Assembly (NCBI GenBank): GCA_014380615.1
Contig: JACMJM010000024.1
Location: forward strand, 19,572 to 83,571
Direction of reading: 5' to 3'
DNA: 64,000 bases
Source of the DNA: Sphingobacteriaceae bacterium
GTDB taxonomy: Bacteria; Bacteroidota; Bacteroidia; Sphingobacteriales; Sphingobacteriaceae
Shown here: piece after piece, positions 1 to 8,142 of the stretch
Numbering within the stretch: position 1 is the stretch's first letter
Layout of the letters: each line of letters opens with the position of its first letter
The notes under the pieces: generated by a model
The model's database searches: none
What the model was told of the DNA's origin: nothing
The model's input: only the letters and a program-made list of their open reading frames with translations
Program-made: the position numbers and the translations under genes

Positions 1-264
1 GGAACTCAACCCAAAACAGTTATAACCAAGGAATATCCATTACAAGGATCAAAAGGGCTAGAGCCCTATTATCCTGTAAATGATGAAAATAACTCGGCTA
101 TTGTTAAAAGGTACCAGGAACTTGCGAAAGCAGAAACAAATGTCATTTTCGGCGGCCGCCTGGCCGAATACCGGTATTACGATATGCACCAGGTTATCGG
201 ATCTGCTTTGGTAAAAGCTAAAAGGGAACTGGGAATTATTCAGGAGGGAAACCTGATAAGCTAA
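1..264 (+). CDS. glf: UDP-galactopyranose mutase, C-terminal end (5' truncated by window)
   Basis: The window opens inside a reading frame that ends with TAA at 262-264, giving 87 residues. They match the C-terminal part of UDP-galactopyranose mutase: an EYP segment, then EPYYPV, then the conserved FGGRLAEYRYYDMHQVI block that closes the flavin-binding fold. The family is a cytosolic flavoenzyme converting UDP-galactopyranose to UDP-galactofuranose for surface polysaccharide. The catalytic centre and N terminus lie outside the window, so integrity cannot be judged. Its last 29 bases overlap, tail to tail, the end of the gene on the opposite strand. The call rests on the C-terminal motif only. 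Confidence 0.85.
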   Translation, partial: GTQPKTVITKEYPLQGSKGLEPYYPVNDENNSAIVKRYQELAKAETNVIFGGRLAEYRYYDMHQVIGSALVKAKRELGIIQEGNLIS

Positions 265-1843
265 GTAGCGGGCGGCTACTTACATTCGCTTTTGCGTTAA
301 AATTCGGCCGCTTGAGTGCTTTGTTTGGAGTGTTTACGGCTAAATGGGTTGATAAATTTATGAGTTCCGCTTTTTGGTAGACAGCAGGGGGATCAAATGC
401 CAAATTTTCAACTTCAGCAAGCTTAGTAATACCCAATTCCGAATTGATTATAGGATAGTTGGAAGAACCGCTGGATTGTAAAACTTGGTTTTCAACGATT
501 TTATGCGTTATAACTGCGTTTATAGAACTCGTCGAAGGTGCTGATCCATGGCTTGTTGTCTCTTTCTGCAGCTTTATGGTTATACTCGGATCGGTATTAC
601 CTTTTAAATGGCTTATACTGTCAGTCAAGAAAAGTTCATTTCCAACAAAGGAGACGATAGGTTCATCTTTAGCAGAAGTATCAGCAGCCATACTCAACAT
701 CGGCTCTGGTTCCTGAGTAGAAATTTGCGCTGTCGAATCAAAAAACACATGACCCTCCGCATCAAATTTTTGTATGGTAGTAAGCAGCAGGCTATCAGTG
801 TTTTCTTGGAATGTTAAAGTTAAATTTCCAAGTGTATCTACCTGATAATTAATTATTTCATCTGGATTTATTGAAGCATTAATTAATATTCCCAGATCGT
901 TTTTAAAAGTAGCGTTACCGCTAGGATTAACATGCTGTAAATAGCGATGATCTTTGTTATCCACGTTTGATAATAAGCTTAGAAAGAATCCGCCGTTTCC
1001 GTCATCTAAAAGGGCATCTCCCAGGCGGTATTTAGTGGTTCCCACAGGGAGAGTCAAAAATTTGGTTGAAGCTAATGTAGTGTTGCACCCTCCCTTTGAG
1101 TCGATTTTTTTAGTAAAAAATTCATACCCTTCTCCTTCTCCCGCAACATTCGGAATCACCATATTCCACACGATGGTAAAGCCCCCGTTTTTTTCTGCCA
1201 GTAGTTGGCCTATATACTCATCCTTACTATCCGAACTTAAAACAACGCCTTCTTCTAACCACTCAATATCCCCGTTTGAATTTAGATGTTGTGCGTATAT
1301 ATCCCAATTCTTATTCCCGGGATCGTTTCTTGAGTCGGTCCATGCTATAATTGCCCCGCCTTGCCCGTCTGTAACAATAAAAGGCGAAATTTGCGATCCA
1401 GAACTCGCATTAACGATAATGCCGGTTTCGCCCCATAATTTTGAGCCTTCAGAATCGATCCGCTGAGCGTAGAGATCAGTTTCTTCGATGTCTTCCGGGC
1501 GCTGCTCCCAGGTTATAATTACTCCTCCGTTACCGTCTGGTATTAACTTATGAGAACTCTGAATAATTCTGTCTCCATTGGTAAGTTCAATGTTTTTTCT
1601 CCAGAATAAATCTCCAGCTCTATTAGTTTTTTGCACAAAGAATTGGGGAATGGCATATTCAACTGTAGAAGTATTTTCCCACAATAAAACTTCAAAATCT
1701 GTATTTAAATCAATTTTAATGGCATGTGGAATTTTAGAGGTGCTTGCGGGAGACGGCACAGGGGCGTTATTCCCCGGATTTGCAAACAAATTCAGCTGAA
1801 AGGCCAGAAAAAGAAATATTTGCAGTAAAATCCTCGTCATCAA
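236..1843 (-). CDS. secreted repeat-containing protein of unknown function
   Basis: This 535-residue protein has a clear signal peptide (hydrophobic residues about 5-20, ending LFA-NPG). The middle of the chain carries degenerate repeats of about 60-70 residues built around DGNGGVIITWEQR, DGQGGAIIAWTDSRN and EKNGGFTIVWN. Each is followed by a DIYAQHLNSNGDIEW-like stretch, suggesting a beta-propeller or similar repeated beta-sheet exported to the periplasm or surface. The last 130 residues are less regular. No catalytic motif, lipobox or type IX sorting domain was recognised. It converges on glf and overlaps it by 29 bp, and it has no obvious operon partner. Function is unknown; the fold is an inference from the repeat pattern. 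Confidence 0.75.
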   Translation of the reverse strand: MMTRILLQIFLFLAFQLNLFANPGNNAPVPSPASTSKIPHAIKIDLNTDFEVLLWENTSTVEYAIPQFFVQKTNRAGDLFWRKNIELTNGDRIIQSSHKLIPDGNGGVIITWEQRPEDIEETDLYAQRIDSEGSKLWGETGIIVNASSGSQISPFIVTDGQGGAIIAWTDSRNDPGNKNWDIYAQHLNSNGDIEWLEEGVVLSSDSKDEYIGQLLAEKNGGFTIVWNMVIPNVAGEGEGYEFFTKKIDSKGGCNTTLASTKFLTLPVGTTKYRLGDALLDDGNGGFFLSLLSNVDNKDHRYLQHVNPSGNATFKNDLGILINASINPDEIINYQVDTLGNLTLTFQENTDSLLLTTIQKFDAEGHVFFDSTAQISTQEPEPMLSMAADTSAKDEPIVSFVGNELFLTDSISHLKGNTDPSITIKLQKETTSHGSAPSTSSINAVITHKIVENQVLQSSGSSNYPIINSELGITKLAEVENLAFDPPAVYQKAELINLSTHLAVNTPNKALKRPNFNAKANVSSRPLLSLSGFPPE

Positions 1844-2005
1844 TTAATTAGTCACTCGTATTTTAACGATAAGTAAATGTCGTAAAAAAATTCTTAATCC
1901 AAGCGTGTTTTTTAAGCCATCCTGTAATATTATTGCAACAAGCGTGCCTTTAGAATGATTTTCAAACCTTTCTGGCCAACTTTGTTATAATAGATAAAGT
2001 GTATC

Positions 2006-2749
2006 ATGAAATTTCCCCTACTAGCTTTTTTGCTTTTTTTCGGTATAAATGCTTATGCTCAGCTATCTGATGATAAAATCTCTACTAATAAAGGACCCTT
2101 AATTATCCAGCCCATTCAACACGCCAGCTTTGTAATGAATTGGAACGGGAAAACTATCTATGTTGATCCGACGGGTGGCCCCGCAGCATTTAAAAATTCA
2201 AATAAGCCCGACCTTATTTTTTTAACTGACATTCACGGCGATCATTATGACTTAAAAACATTGCAGGCCGTTATTACCCCGCAAACAACGCTAATTGCTC
2301 CTCTGGCAGTGGCTAATCTGCTTCCTCAATCTTTAAAAACGAATCTTGTAATCTTGAATAACGGTCAGAAGTCTAAAATTTCAAAGATAACGGCCACAGC
2401 GGTTCCGATGTACAATCTCCCCGAAGATGCCAGTTCGAGGCATATTAAAGGCCGCGGTAACGGTTACGTGCTAAAAACGGGTAATAAGAAAATTTATATT
2501 TCGGGCGATACGGAAGATATTTCGGAGATGCGATCATTAAAAGATATTGATGTGGCTTTTGTGTGCATGAATCTGCCTTATACCATGGATATTAAGCAGG
2601 CATCGGAGGCTGTATTAGATTTTAAACCTAAGGTAGTTTACCCTTATCATTACCGCGGACAGGGTGGATTAAGCGATATAAATAAATTTAAGGAAATTGT
2701 GAATTTAACTAACAGTAAAATTGAGGTTCGGCTACTTAAATGGTATTAA
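2006..2749 (+). CDS. exported metallo-beta-lactamase-fold (UlaG-like) hydrolase
   Basis: A protein of 247 residues with a signal peptide (about 1-19, ending AYA-QL). The mature part has the layout of the UlaG/L-ascorbate-6-phosphate-lactonase branch of the metallo-beta-lactamase superfamily: DPTGG near 54-58, the metal-binding TDIHGDHYD at about 74-82 (H77, D79, H80), a SGDTED segment with the bridging aspartate, and a late PYHYRG histidine. It is probably a periplasmic metal-dependent hydrolase, with substrate unknown. It stands alone on its strand. The upstream stretch 1844-2005 has AT-rich promoter-like sequence but no convincing -33/-7 pair. Confidence 0.85.
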   Translation: MKFPLLAFLLFFGINAYAQLSDDKISTNKGPLIIQPIQHASFVMNWNGKTIYVDPTGGPAAFKNSNKPDLIFLTDIHGDHYDLKTLQAVITPQTTLIAPLAVANLLPQSLKTNLVILNNGQKSKISKITATAVPMYNLPEDASSRHIKGRGNGYVLKTGNKKIYISGDTEDISEMRSLKDIDVAFVCMNLPYTMDIKQASEAVLDFKPKVVYPYHYRGQGGLSDINKFKEIVNLTNSKIEVRLLKWY

Positions 2750-2854
2750 TATAGTTAGTTATATAATTAATTAAAGTATAAGTTTAATTAATTATTATCG
2801 AGATATTTATTGATAAACATTTGGATATTGCTAAATTATTTAGCAATATTGTTA

Positions 2855-3925
2855 ATGCCTTTCGAAGAGAATAAAGAATATTTTAAGGGTCGTGGTGCCC
2901 AGATAAATACCCATAATAAATTTCAGAAAAATAAGTACATCAGCGAGCATATTGAAGGGCTGGATGAAGAGATGCTCGAAAATGTGAGGACGCAAATCTT
3001 TGAGGAATATCCAAAGAAGATTGTAAGCATCTCGAACAGCCCGGATTTATCTTTTATGCACTCCATTAACCCTTATCAGGGTTGCGAACACGGTTGTTTG
3101 TATTGCTATGCGAGAAATTCGCACGAGTATTGGGGATTTAGTGCTGGTTTGGATTTCGAGAGGAAAATTATTGTGAAGCGTAATGCCGCAATGCTTCTGG
3201 AAAAGTTTTTTAATAAGAAGGGATATCAGCCTCAAACTATCATGCTCTCGGGGAATACCGATTGTTACCAACCCATAGAACGGAAGCTGGGAATAACCCG
3301 GTCATTACTAGAGGTTTTCTTAAAATACAAACATCCGGTAAGTATAATCAGTAAAAACAACCTTGTGTTGAGGGATATCGACCTGTTACAGGAGCTTTCA
3401 AAATTGAATCTCGTACATGTAACGGTTACTATTAATTCTTTAAATGAAACCCTGAGGCAGCAAATGGAACCACGTACCGTGACCGCCCGAAGCAGATTGA
3501 TGGTAATCAACAAACTTTCATCAGCTAATATTCCGGTGCGCTTAATGATGGCTCCGATAGTACCCGGTTTAAACAGTGATGAAATTCCTAATTTAATGAA
3601 AGCCGCTGCGGATGAAGGGATTTTAGCGGCCATATTTACCGTCATCAGGCTTAACGGATCTATAGCTGAAGTATTTACTGATTGGATCCATAAAGCCTAT
3701 CCCGATAGGGCAGAAAAGGTTCTAAACGCAATTGCCGACTGCCACGGAGGTAAATTAAACGATAGTAATTGGGGGCGAAGATTGCGGGGAGACGGGAAAG
3801 TTGCCGAAAGTATCCATCAATTATTCCGAATTTCGGTAAACAGGTTTTTATCGGGGCGATCTTTACCTCCTTTAGATTTTCGGCATTTTAGCCCCGCAGC
3901 AGGGAAGCAAATGGGTTTGTTTTAG
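2855..3925 (+). CDS. PA0069-family radical SAM protein
   Basis: The ATG at 2855 gives a 356-residue product beginning MPFEENKEYFKGRGAQ, which matches the usual start of this family. An in-frame ATG 45 bases upstream would add a hydrophobic stretch that does not belong to a cytosolic protein and is rejected. The radical SAM cluster motif CxxxCxxC is intact (C77, C81, C84 in GCEHGCLYCYAR), followed by the LSGNTDCYQPIE and MMAPIVPGLN segments typical of the PA0069/SplB-related group. These enzymes bind a 4Fe-4S cluster and S-adenosylmethionine; the reaction is unassigned, although the SplB-like core hints at nucleic-acid repair. The gene is monocistronic here and convergent with the DUF4407 gene. 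Confidence 0.9.
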   Translation: MPFEENKEYFKGRGAQINTHNKFQKNKYISEHIEGLDEEMLENVRTQIFEEYPKKIVSISNSPDLSFMHSINPYQGCEHGCLYCYARNSHEYWGFSAGLDFERKIIVKRNAAMLLEKFFNKKGYQPQTIMLSGNTDCYQPIERKLGITRSLLEVFLKYKHPVSIISKNNLVLRDIDLLQELSKLNLVHVTVTINSLNETLRQQMEPRTVTARSRLMVINKLSSANIPVRLMMAPIVPGLNSDEIPNLMKAAADEGILAAIFTVIRLNGSIAEVFTDWIHKAYPDRAEKVLNAIADCHGGKLNDSNWGRRLRGDGKVAESIHQLFRISVNRFLSGRSLPPLDFRHFSPAAGKQMGLF

Positions 3926-3973
3926 CCGCGGGTTGGATTTCAATTAAGCAATCACCGTCAGACTATGTGATCG

Positions 3974-3997
3974 TTGACAAATTAAAAAGTTTGTCAA
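3974..3997. terminator. inverted repeat between convergent genes, weak terminator candidate
   Basis: TTGACAAA and TTTGTCAA form a perfect 8-bp inverted repeat around an A-rich 8-base loop. It lies between the ends of the radical SAM gene and the convergent DUF4407 gene. No clear T-run follows on either strand, so termination is plausible but not shown. Confidence 0.3.
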
Positions 3998-4107
3998 AGA
4001 TGGGCCAATTACTCAATAACGCTATCTGCCTGGGAATGGAGGCTTTTTCGACCAGGGAATTTAGTTTAAAGATGATTCGGTTACTTAGTTCGAACCTTCA
4101 AAACGCT

Positions 4108-5226
4108 TTAATCCCAGGGGTAATTTTCTAATTCGCGGCTGGATTTCCCGCTTATGATTTGCTTCTGTTTATGAATTTCTGTTTCCACTTTTGTTTCCTG
4201 AACACCATCGGTTACGGCAATATCATAATCCTTATTCTTGTAAGAGCCGTGTACAGCAGATTCCTCTACATGTTGCAAAGCGATATCATAAGGGCCGGTA
4301 GGACTCATAAGTTTAACGAATACGGGCAGGCACTCAAAAAGGATAAATAAAAATCCTATAAAAGAGATAGCCCAATACGTATCAAAATCTCTGCTGCCGT
4401 CGGTGTTGAAGCTTAATTGCCCTAATGCCCAGTTTCGATCTTTAAATCCGGCATAGTTGGCTAAGCTATCGAGTTGTTTCCCGCTAAACATACGCTCATT
4501 ACTAATTCCGTCAATCTCTTTTCGCTTTAATATGAAGTTCTCGAACGAGGCCATCTCTGAGCGGACGGCTTCAAGCCGAAGGGCTTTTTGATTTAAAACA
4601 GATTCTTTCTGTTTGGCATAAGTTCCGTAGCCTACTTTACCCGAAGTCTGATTGCTTTTATCGCCGAAAATCTCCTGATTAAGCACGAAACGCGAACGGT
4701 TTATATCTTTTTCGAGCGAATCTTTCTCTGCCTTTAGTTCGGTGATTTTTCGTAATTCATCAGCGTATTTATTGCTGAAAGTTTGGTTCAGCGTGTCGAT
4801 TTTTGAACGCTGCCCATTAAGGTAACTGGTTTTTAGTTTCTGCCGAATTTCCTTATCGAATAATTTAAGTTCAAGCGGACGGGAAATCACTATTCCGATC
4901 ACAATAGCGAGTAGGATACGCGGGGTAGCCTGTAAGATTTGCTGGTTGGAACTTCCGGTTTTTGATATGCTGGAAACGATGTAGCGGTCCATGTTGAATA
5001 TCGCCAGCCCCCAAAGAGCCCCGAAAATTATCGACAACACAACGGATAGAGTACTGCCTGAAAATACAAAATACATGGCATAGCCGCCGGAAAGAGCGGC
5101 GAATAATGCGGTGAAAAAGATAGTTGCTCCTATCCCTACATACTTATTATGTTCGGTTGGAAACTTTTTTAACGTATCTATATGCGCCCCGGAACAAAAC
5201 CAGAAAAAATCAGTAATTATCTTCAT
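4108..5226 (-). CDS. DUF4407 membrane protein
   Basis: This 372-residue protein matches the DUF4407 family: the opening FFWFCSGAHIDTLKKFPTE is characteristic. Three hydrophobic segments follow at about 30-50, 60-80 and 105-120. A long charged region at about 130-245, rich in heptad-like Leu/Glu/Lys, predicts a coiled coil outside the membrane, and one further membrane segment sits near 290-310 before a hydrophilic tail. The family is found widely in Bacteroidota and has no established function. A TATCTTTG -7 box on this strand at 5307-5314 is the likely promoter, back to back with that of the rhodanese gene. Confidence 0.85.
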   Translation of the reverse strand: MKIITDFFWFCSGAHIDTLKKFPTEHNKYVGIGATIFFTALFAALSGGYAMYFVFSGSTLSVVLSIIFGALWGLAIFNMDRYIVSSISKTGSSNQQILQATPRILLAIVIGIVISRPLELKLFDKEIRQKLKTSYLNGQRSKIDTLNQTFSNKYADELRKITELKAEKDSLEKDINRSRFVLNQEIFGDKSNQTSGKVGYGTYAKQKESVLNQKALRLEAVRSEMASFENFILKRKEIDGISNERMFSGKQLDSLANYAGFKDRNWALGQLSFNTDGSRDFDTYWAISFIGFLFILFECLPVFVKLMSPTGPYDIALQHVEESAVHGSYKNKDYDIAVTDGVQETKVETEIHKQKQIISGKSSRELENYPWD

Positions 5227-5306
5227 TAAATGGAAAGAATAATATTTTATAAAACGCCCTGTGGGGCAAGTTGTTACATTTAAACAAAAATTAAATACAA
5301 GAGGCG

Positions 5307-5314
5307 CAAAGATA
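5307..5314 (-). promoter_or_regulatory. -7 box (TATCTTTG) for the DUF4407 gene
   Basis: Reading the minus strand, TATCTTTG fits the Bacteroidota -7 consensus TAnnTTTG about 80 bases before the DUF4407 ATG. A well-spaced -33 TTTG is not evident, so the assignment rests on the -7 box alone. Confidence 0.5.
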
Positions 5315-5341
5315 CATCTAAAGCAAATACCGGATTAGTGT

Positions 5342-5349
5342 TACCTTTG
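5342..5349 (+). promoter_or_regulatory. -7 box (TACCTTTG) for the rhodanese gene
   Basis: TACCTTTG matches the Bacteroidota -7 consensus TAnnTTTG and ends 17 bases before the rhodanese ATG. It lies divergently 27 bases from the -7 box of the DUF4407 gene. Confidence 0.5.
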
Positions 5350-5366
5350 TTTAAAAATTCTGCGAA

Positions 5367-5681
5367 ATGGAAGAAATAACTGTTGAAGAGTTAAAACGCA
5401 AAATTGATAGTGGAGAAGACTTTCAATTGATTGATGTACGTGAAACTTTCGAATATGAAGTTTCAAATTTGGGAGGAGAAAATATACCATTATCGGGCAT
5501 CATGATCGAGTCGGATAAAATCGCGACAGATAAGCCGGTTATTATGCAATGCAGAAGCGGCAAACGCAGTGCTGCAGCCATAATGCAGTTGCAGACTTTA
5601 GGCTTTGATAATCTCTATAATTTGGAGGGTGGTATACTTGCCTGGAAAGAAAAGTATGATCCAAATATGCCTGTATATTAG
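5367..5681 (+). CDS. single-domain rhodanese-like protein
   Basis: A compact 104-residue rhodanese domain without signal peptide. It shows the LIDVRE motif at about 21-26 and the active-site loop CRSGKRS with the catalytic cysteine at position 62. Such cytosolic single-domain proteins carry sulfane sulfur as a cysteine persulfide. The active-site loop is complete, so it should be catalytically competent; the sulfur acceptor is unknown. Its TAG stop is followed with no gap by the ATG of a small membrane protein, so the two are co-transcribed and probably translationally coupled. Confidence 0.92.
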   Translation: MEEITVEELKRKIDSGEDFQLIDVRETFEYEVSNLGGENIPLSGIMIESDKIATDKPVIMQCRSGKRSAAAIMQLQTLGFDNLYNLEGGILAWKEKYDPNMPVY

Positions 5682-5876
5682 ATGGTTAAAAAGGTTCTTC
5701 TAAATGTATTCTATAATATAGCCATTATTGTTATGGTTCTTTGTTTACTATGGGGAATTAACAAAGACCGCTATAGTATTGTGGCGATGGCTGTTTTTGC
5801 TCTCGGCTTATTTGTCTTTTTTAAAATCAGGTTGGTTAAAGAGGTTAAGCGAGGAATAAAGAAGAAAACAATTTGA
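5682..5876 (+). CDS. small two-helix membrane protein
   Basis: A 64-residue basic protein with two hydrophobic segments (about 6-25 and 31-49) and a lysine-rich C-terminal tail, so it should sit in the inner membrane with the tail in the cytoplasm. The ATG directly follows the rhodanese stop codon, which supports its being a real gene. It resembles short uncharacterised membrane proteins of Sphingobacteriaceae (possibly DUF6358, from memory and unchecked). Function is unknown; the coupling to a rhodanese hints at a membrane-associated sulfur-relay role, but that is inference only. Confidence 0.7.
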   Translation: MVKKVLLNVFYNIAIIVMVLCLLWGINKDRYSIVAMAVFALGLFVFFKIRLVKEVKRGIKKKTI

Positions 5877-5885
5877 CAATACCGG

Positions 5886-6698
5886 CTAGATAGCACCCAT
5901 TGCCATCATTTGCTCCATCGTAGGATTTATACTGCCTCCTTTTGGTTCTAAGGTTACAGCGAATGCCTGTGCCTTAGCTAAGGATTTCATTTTAAGCACC
6001 CCCGTTGTATCATTTCCGGCATTAAAAACACCCAAATCTACTGGTTTTCCATCTACAAGAGCCCAAAGCTGGTATTGATGTGAAGGATCATTCGCGGGCA
6101 TTTTTATAGAGGCTAGATCTATCATCACTTCAGATTTAGCCGGATTGAATGCAACCATAATACTAGCTGTTGGCGCGTTTGGAGTCCCCTTTAAATTTAC
6201 AACCTTATATTGCTCCGGATTATGGAATATGTTAAGCGATTGCCTGGTCTCGTCCAGCTGTTTTTCAACATAATTAACCCTGCTGGTAAACTTTTGATTA
6301 GATTGTTGTAAAACCGCGATTTGATTGTGAGAATCTTTTAACTGGCTGCGAAGATTTATCAGGGCAAATAAACTGAGTAATAACAGTGCTACTGATGCTG
6401 CGAAAGCATACTTATAAAAAGAAGAATTCGGCTTAGTTATCGGCAAAACCGGAATGTCGTTTTCAGCTGCTCCGGTATTCATAGAATCCAGAATCTTAGA
6501 ACGCAGTGCTTCCTTTGGTTCCACAGCTTCAGCTTCAGCGAATCCCTGTAAAGCCTTTTCAATTTCCTCGACCTCAGTTTTTAATTCAGGATAGGTTTCA
6601 AGCACACGCTCTACCTCCAGCTTTTCGTCGGTACTTAAATCGCCCAGAACGTAAAGCTCTAAAACCCCACTCTCTATATATGCTTTTATGTTTTCCAA
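5886..6698 (-). CDS. anti-sigma factor, RskA type
   Basis: A 270-residue protein with the layout of RskA-like anti-sigma factors: a cytosolic N-terminal helical domain (1-75, with GVLELYVLGDLS), a single membrane helix at about 96-116, a short coiled coil at about 118-150, and a periplasmic RskA C-terminal domain ending in EPKGGSINPTM. There is no HxxxCxxC zinc motif, so it is the zinc-independent kind. It starts one base after the stop of the ECF sigma gene, the classical sigma/anti-sigma operon. It should hold the sigma factor at the membrane until an envelope signal triggers proteolysis. Confidence 0.9.
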   Translation of the reverse strand: MENIKAYIESGVLELYVLGDLSTDEKLEVERVLETYPELKTEVEEIEKALQGFAEAEAVEPKEALRSKILDSMNTGAAENDIPVLPITKPNSSFYKYAFAASVALLLLSLFALINLRSQLKDSHNQIAVLQQSNQKFTSRVNYVEKQLDETRQSLNIFHNPEQYKVVNLKGTPNAPTASIMVAFNPAKSEVMIDLASIKMPANDPSHQYQLWALVDGKPVDLGVFNAGNDTTGVLKMKSLAKAQAFAVTLEPKGGSINPTMEQMMAMGAI

Positions 6699-6699
6699 C

Positions 6700-7251
6700 T
6701 TAATTAAATAGTTTCCTTAAATTGATTATCGCCAGACGAACCCGGGTTTTAACCGTTCCTAACGGAATACCTAATTCCTCGGCCGCTTCAACATGAGTAT
6801 AACCTTTAAAGTATATCAAATCCAGAACGGCCTTTGCTTCAGGCTTCAAATTCTCAACCATTTCCTTCACACCCAGTACCTCAGGATTTAATGTCGTGTT
6901 GCGCTGTTCATCAATACTAACTACGGAGGTTTCGATATCCTGGTTCTTGCTGTTATTACGAAAATCTTTAGATCGCACTTTATCAACCGAAAGATTTCTG
7001 GCAACATTTACCATCCAGGTGAATAAGCGCCCCTTCTTCTCATCATACGAATCAAAAGAATTCCAAATTTTTACAAATGTTTCCTGTAACAGATCCTGAG
7101 CTAATTCTTCATCCTGGATTATCCTCACAATAACGCCGAATAATGACGCAGAGTACATATCGTATAATGCCTCCGACCCTATTCGCTGCTTTTGCCGAAT
7201 AGCCTGGACCAGTTGATCCTCTGGTAAAGATATTTTAGTTTTTCTGTTCAA
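6700..7251 (-). CDS. ECF sigma factor, SigK-like
   Basis: This 183-residue protein has both domains of an extracytoplasmic-function sigma factor. Region 2 contains ALYDMYSASLFGVIVRI, DLLQETFVKIW and the FTWMVNVARNLSVDKVRS stretch. Region 4 has the VLDLIYFKGYTHVEAAEELG helix-turn-helix ending GTVKTRVRLAI. Region 2 and the RskA-type partner downstream place it near the SigK group. Together they form a two-gene operon. Divergent from them are two ferritin-like genes, which are the most obvious candidate regulon. The 148-bp divergent spacer contains no TAnnTTTG box, which fits control by an alternative sigma factor. Confidence 0.92.
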   Translation of the reverse strand: MNRKTKISLPEDQLVQAIRQKQRIGSEALYDMYSASLFGVIVRIIQDEELAQDLLQETFVKIWNSFDSYDEKKGRLFTWMVNVARNLSVDKVRSKDFRNNSKNQDIETSVVSIDEQRNTTLNPEVLGVKEMVENLKPEAKAVLDLIYFKGYTHVEAAEELGIPLGTVKTRVRLAIINLRKLFN

Positions 7252-7399
7252 ATCTTGATTCTCGCCAATTATAATTAATCAATAACATACATAAGCATCA
7301 GTTGTGAGATTTTTACATTAAAAAAAGATAAAATTTAAAATCCGTCTCCATTATAGTGTCGTAGGTATTTCAAATAATCGTAACCTAAAGATAAATTTT
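7252..7399. promoter_or_regulatory. divergent promoter region between sigma factor and ferritin-like genes
   Basis: An AT-rich 148-bp spacer drives the sigma/anti-sigma pair leftward and the ferritin-like pair rightward. I found no housekeeping TAnnTTTG box. A GTCTCC element and a CGTAGGT element spaced like an ECF promoter occur near 7343-7370 on the plus strand; assigning them to this sigma factor is speculative. Confidence 0.35.
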
Positions 7400-8131
7400 A
7401 TGGAAAATTCAATTATCAAAACCCAGGAAATTTCCTTGGTGGAGGAAAAATTTCTCGACAAAAGAGTACAACGGCGTTCCTTTTTAAAGTATGCCGGAGC
7501 CGGAGCAGCAGGTATCGCCCTTGTAGCGGCGGGCTGTAAACGCAGCGATCATTCTTCTTTAATGGATGAGATGCCCGCCGCTGGAGTTTCGTTCGGTATG
7601 GGCGATGTAGGAATCTTAAATTACGCTTACGCCTTAGAACAGCTGGAAGCCGCATTTTACACTCAGGTAATAAACTCTAAGTTCGGTGGTATGACAGCTA
7701 CTGAGACAGCTTTATTGACAGACATCCGCGATCATGAAATTGCTCACCGTGAGTTTTTCAAAGCAGCGATTACCGCAGCAGGTGCTACCCCTATCGGAAA
7801 TTTAGAGGTTAATTTTAGTACCATCGATTTTGGAAACCGCGCAAGCGTTTTGGGAACGGCTAAGGCATTCGAAGATCTTGGCGTTGCTGCTTATGATGGT
7901 GTAGGTTACCTGTTAAAAACGGATGCTTACTTAGTGTTGGCAGGTAAAATAGTTTCTGTAGAGGCTCGTCATGCAGCTTATATACGAGAGCTGTTAGAAG
8001 TAAATAGTTTTTTAGGTGATCAGGTAGATGCTTACTCAGTAAACGTTTCAAAAACTCCGCTTGAAGTACTTGCTATCGCAGGAACGTATATCAAAACTAA
8101 AATCGATCCATCTAGTTTACCAACATCTTAA
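7400..8131 (+). CDS. exported ferritin-like diiron protein (Ferritin_2 type), probable lipoprotein
   Basis: This 243-residue protein has a Tat-like N terminus (RRSFLKYAG from R25-R26) running into a lipobox whose cysteine is C46 (LVAAGC), so it is predicted to be folded first and then exported as a lipoprotein. The mature part is a four-helix bundle with the ligand pattern of ferritin-like diiron sites: Glu near 80-83 (ALEQLEAAF), E113-x-x-H116, E158 (AFEDLG) and E188-x-x-H191 (SVEARH). It is likely a periplasmic iron-binding or oxidative-defence protein; the reaction is unknown. A paralogue follows 11 bp downstream. It is divergent from an ECF sigma/anti-sigma pair that probably controls it. 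Confidence 0.88.
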   Translation: MENSIIKTQEISLVEEKFLDKRVQRRSFLKYAGAGAAGIALVAAGCKRSDHSSLMDEMPAAGVSFGMGDVGILNYAYALEQLEAAFYTQVINSKFGGMTATETALLTDIRDHEIAHREFFKAAITAAGATPIGNLEVNFSTIDFGNRASVLGTAKAFEDLGVAAYDGVGYLLKTDAYLVLAGKIVSVEARHAAYIRELLEVNSFLGDQVDAYSVNVSKTPLEVLAIAGTYIKTKIDPSSLPTS

Positions 8132-8142
8132 TTGAAAACATC

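Noticed and set aside
2810..2854. Upstream ATG for the radical SAM protein
   Set aside because: The added residues are hydrophobic and unlike the cytosolic family start at 2855.
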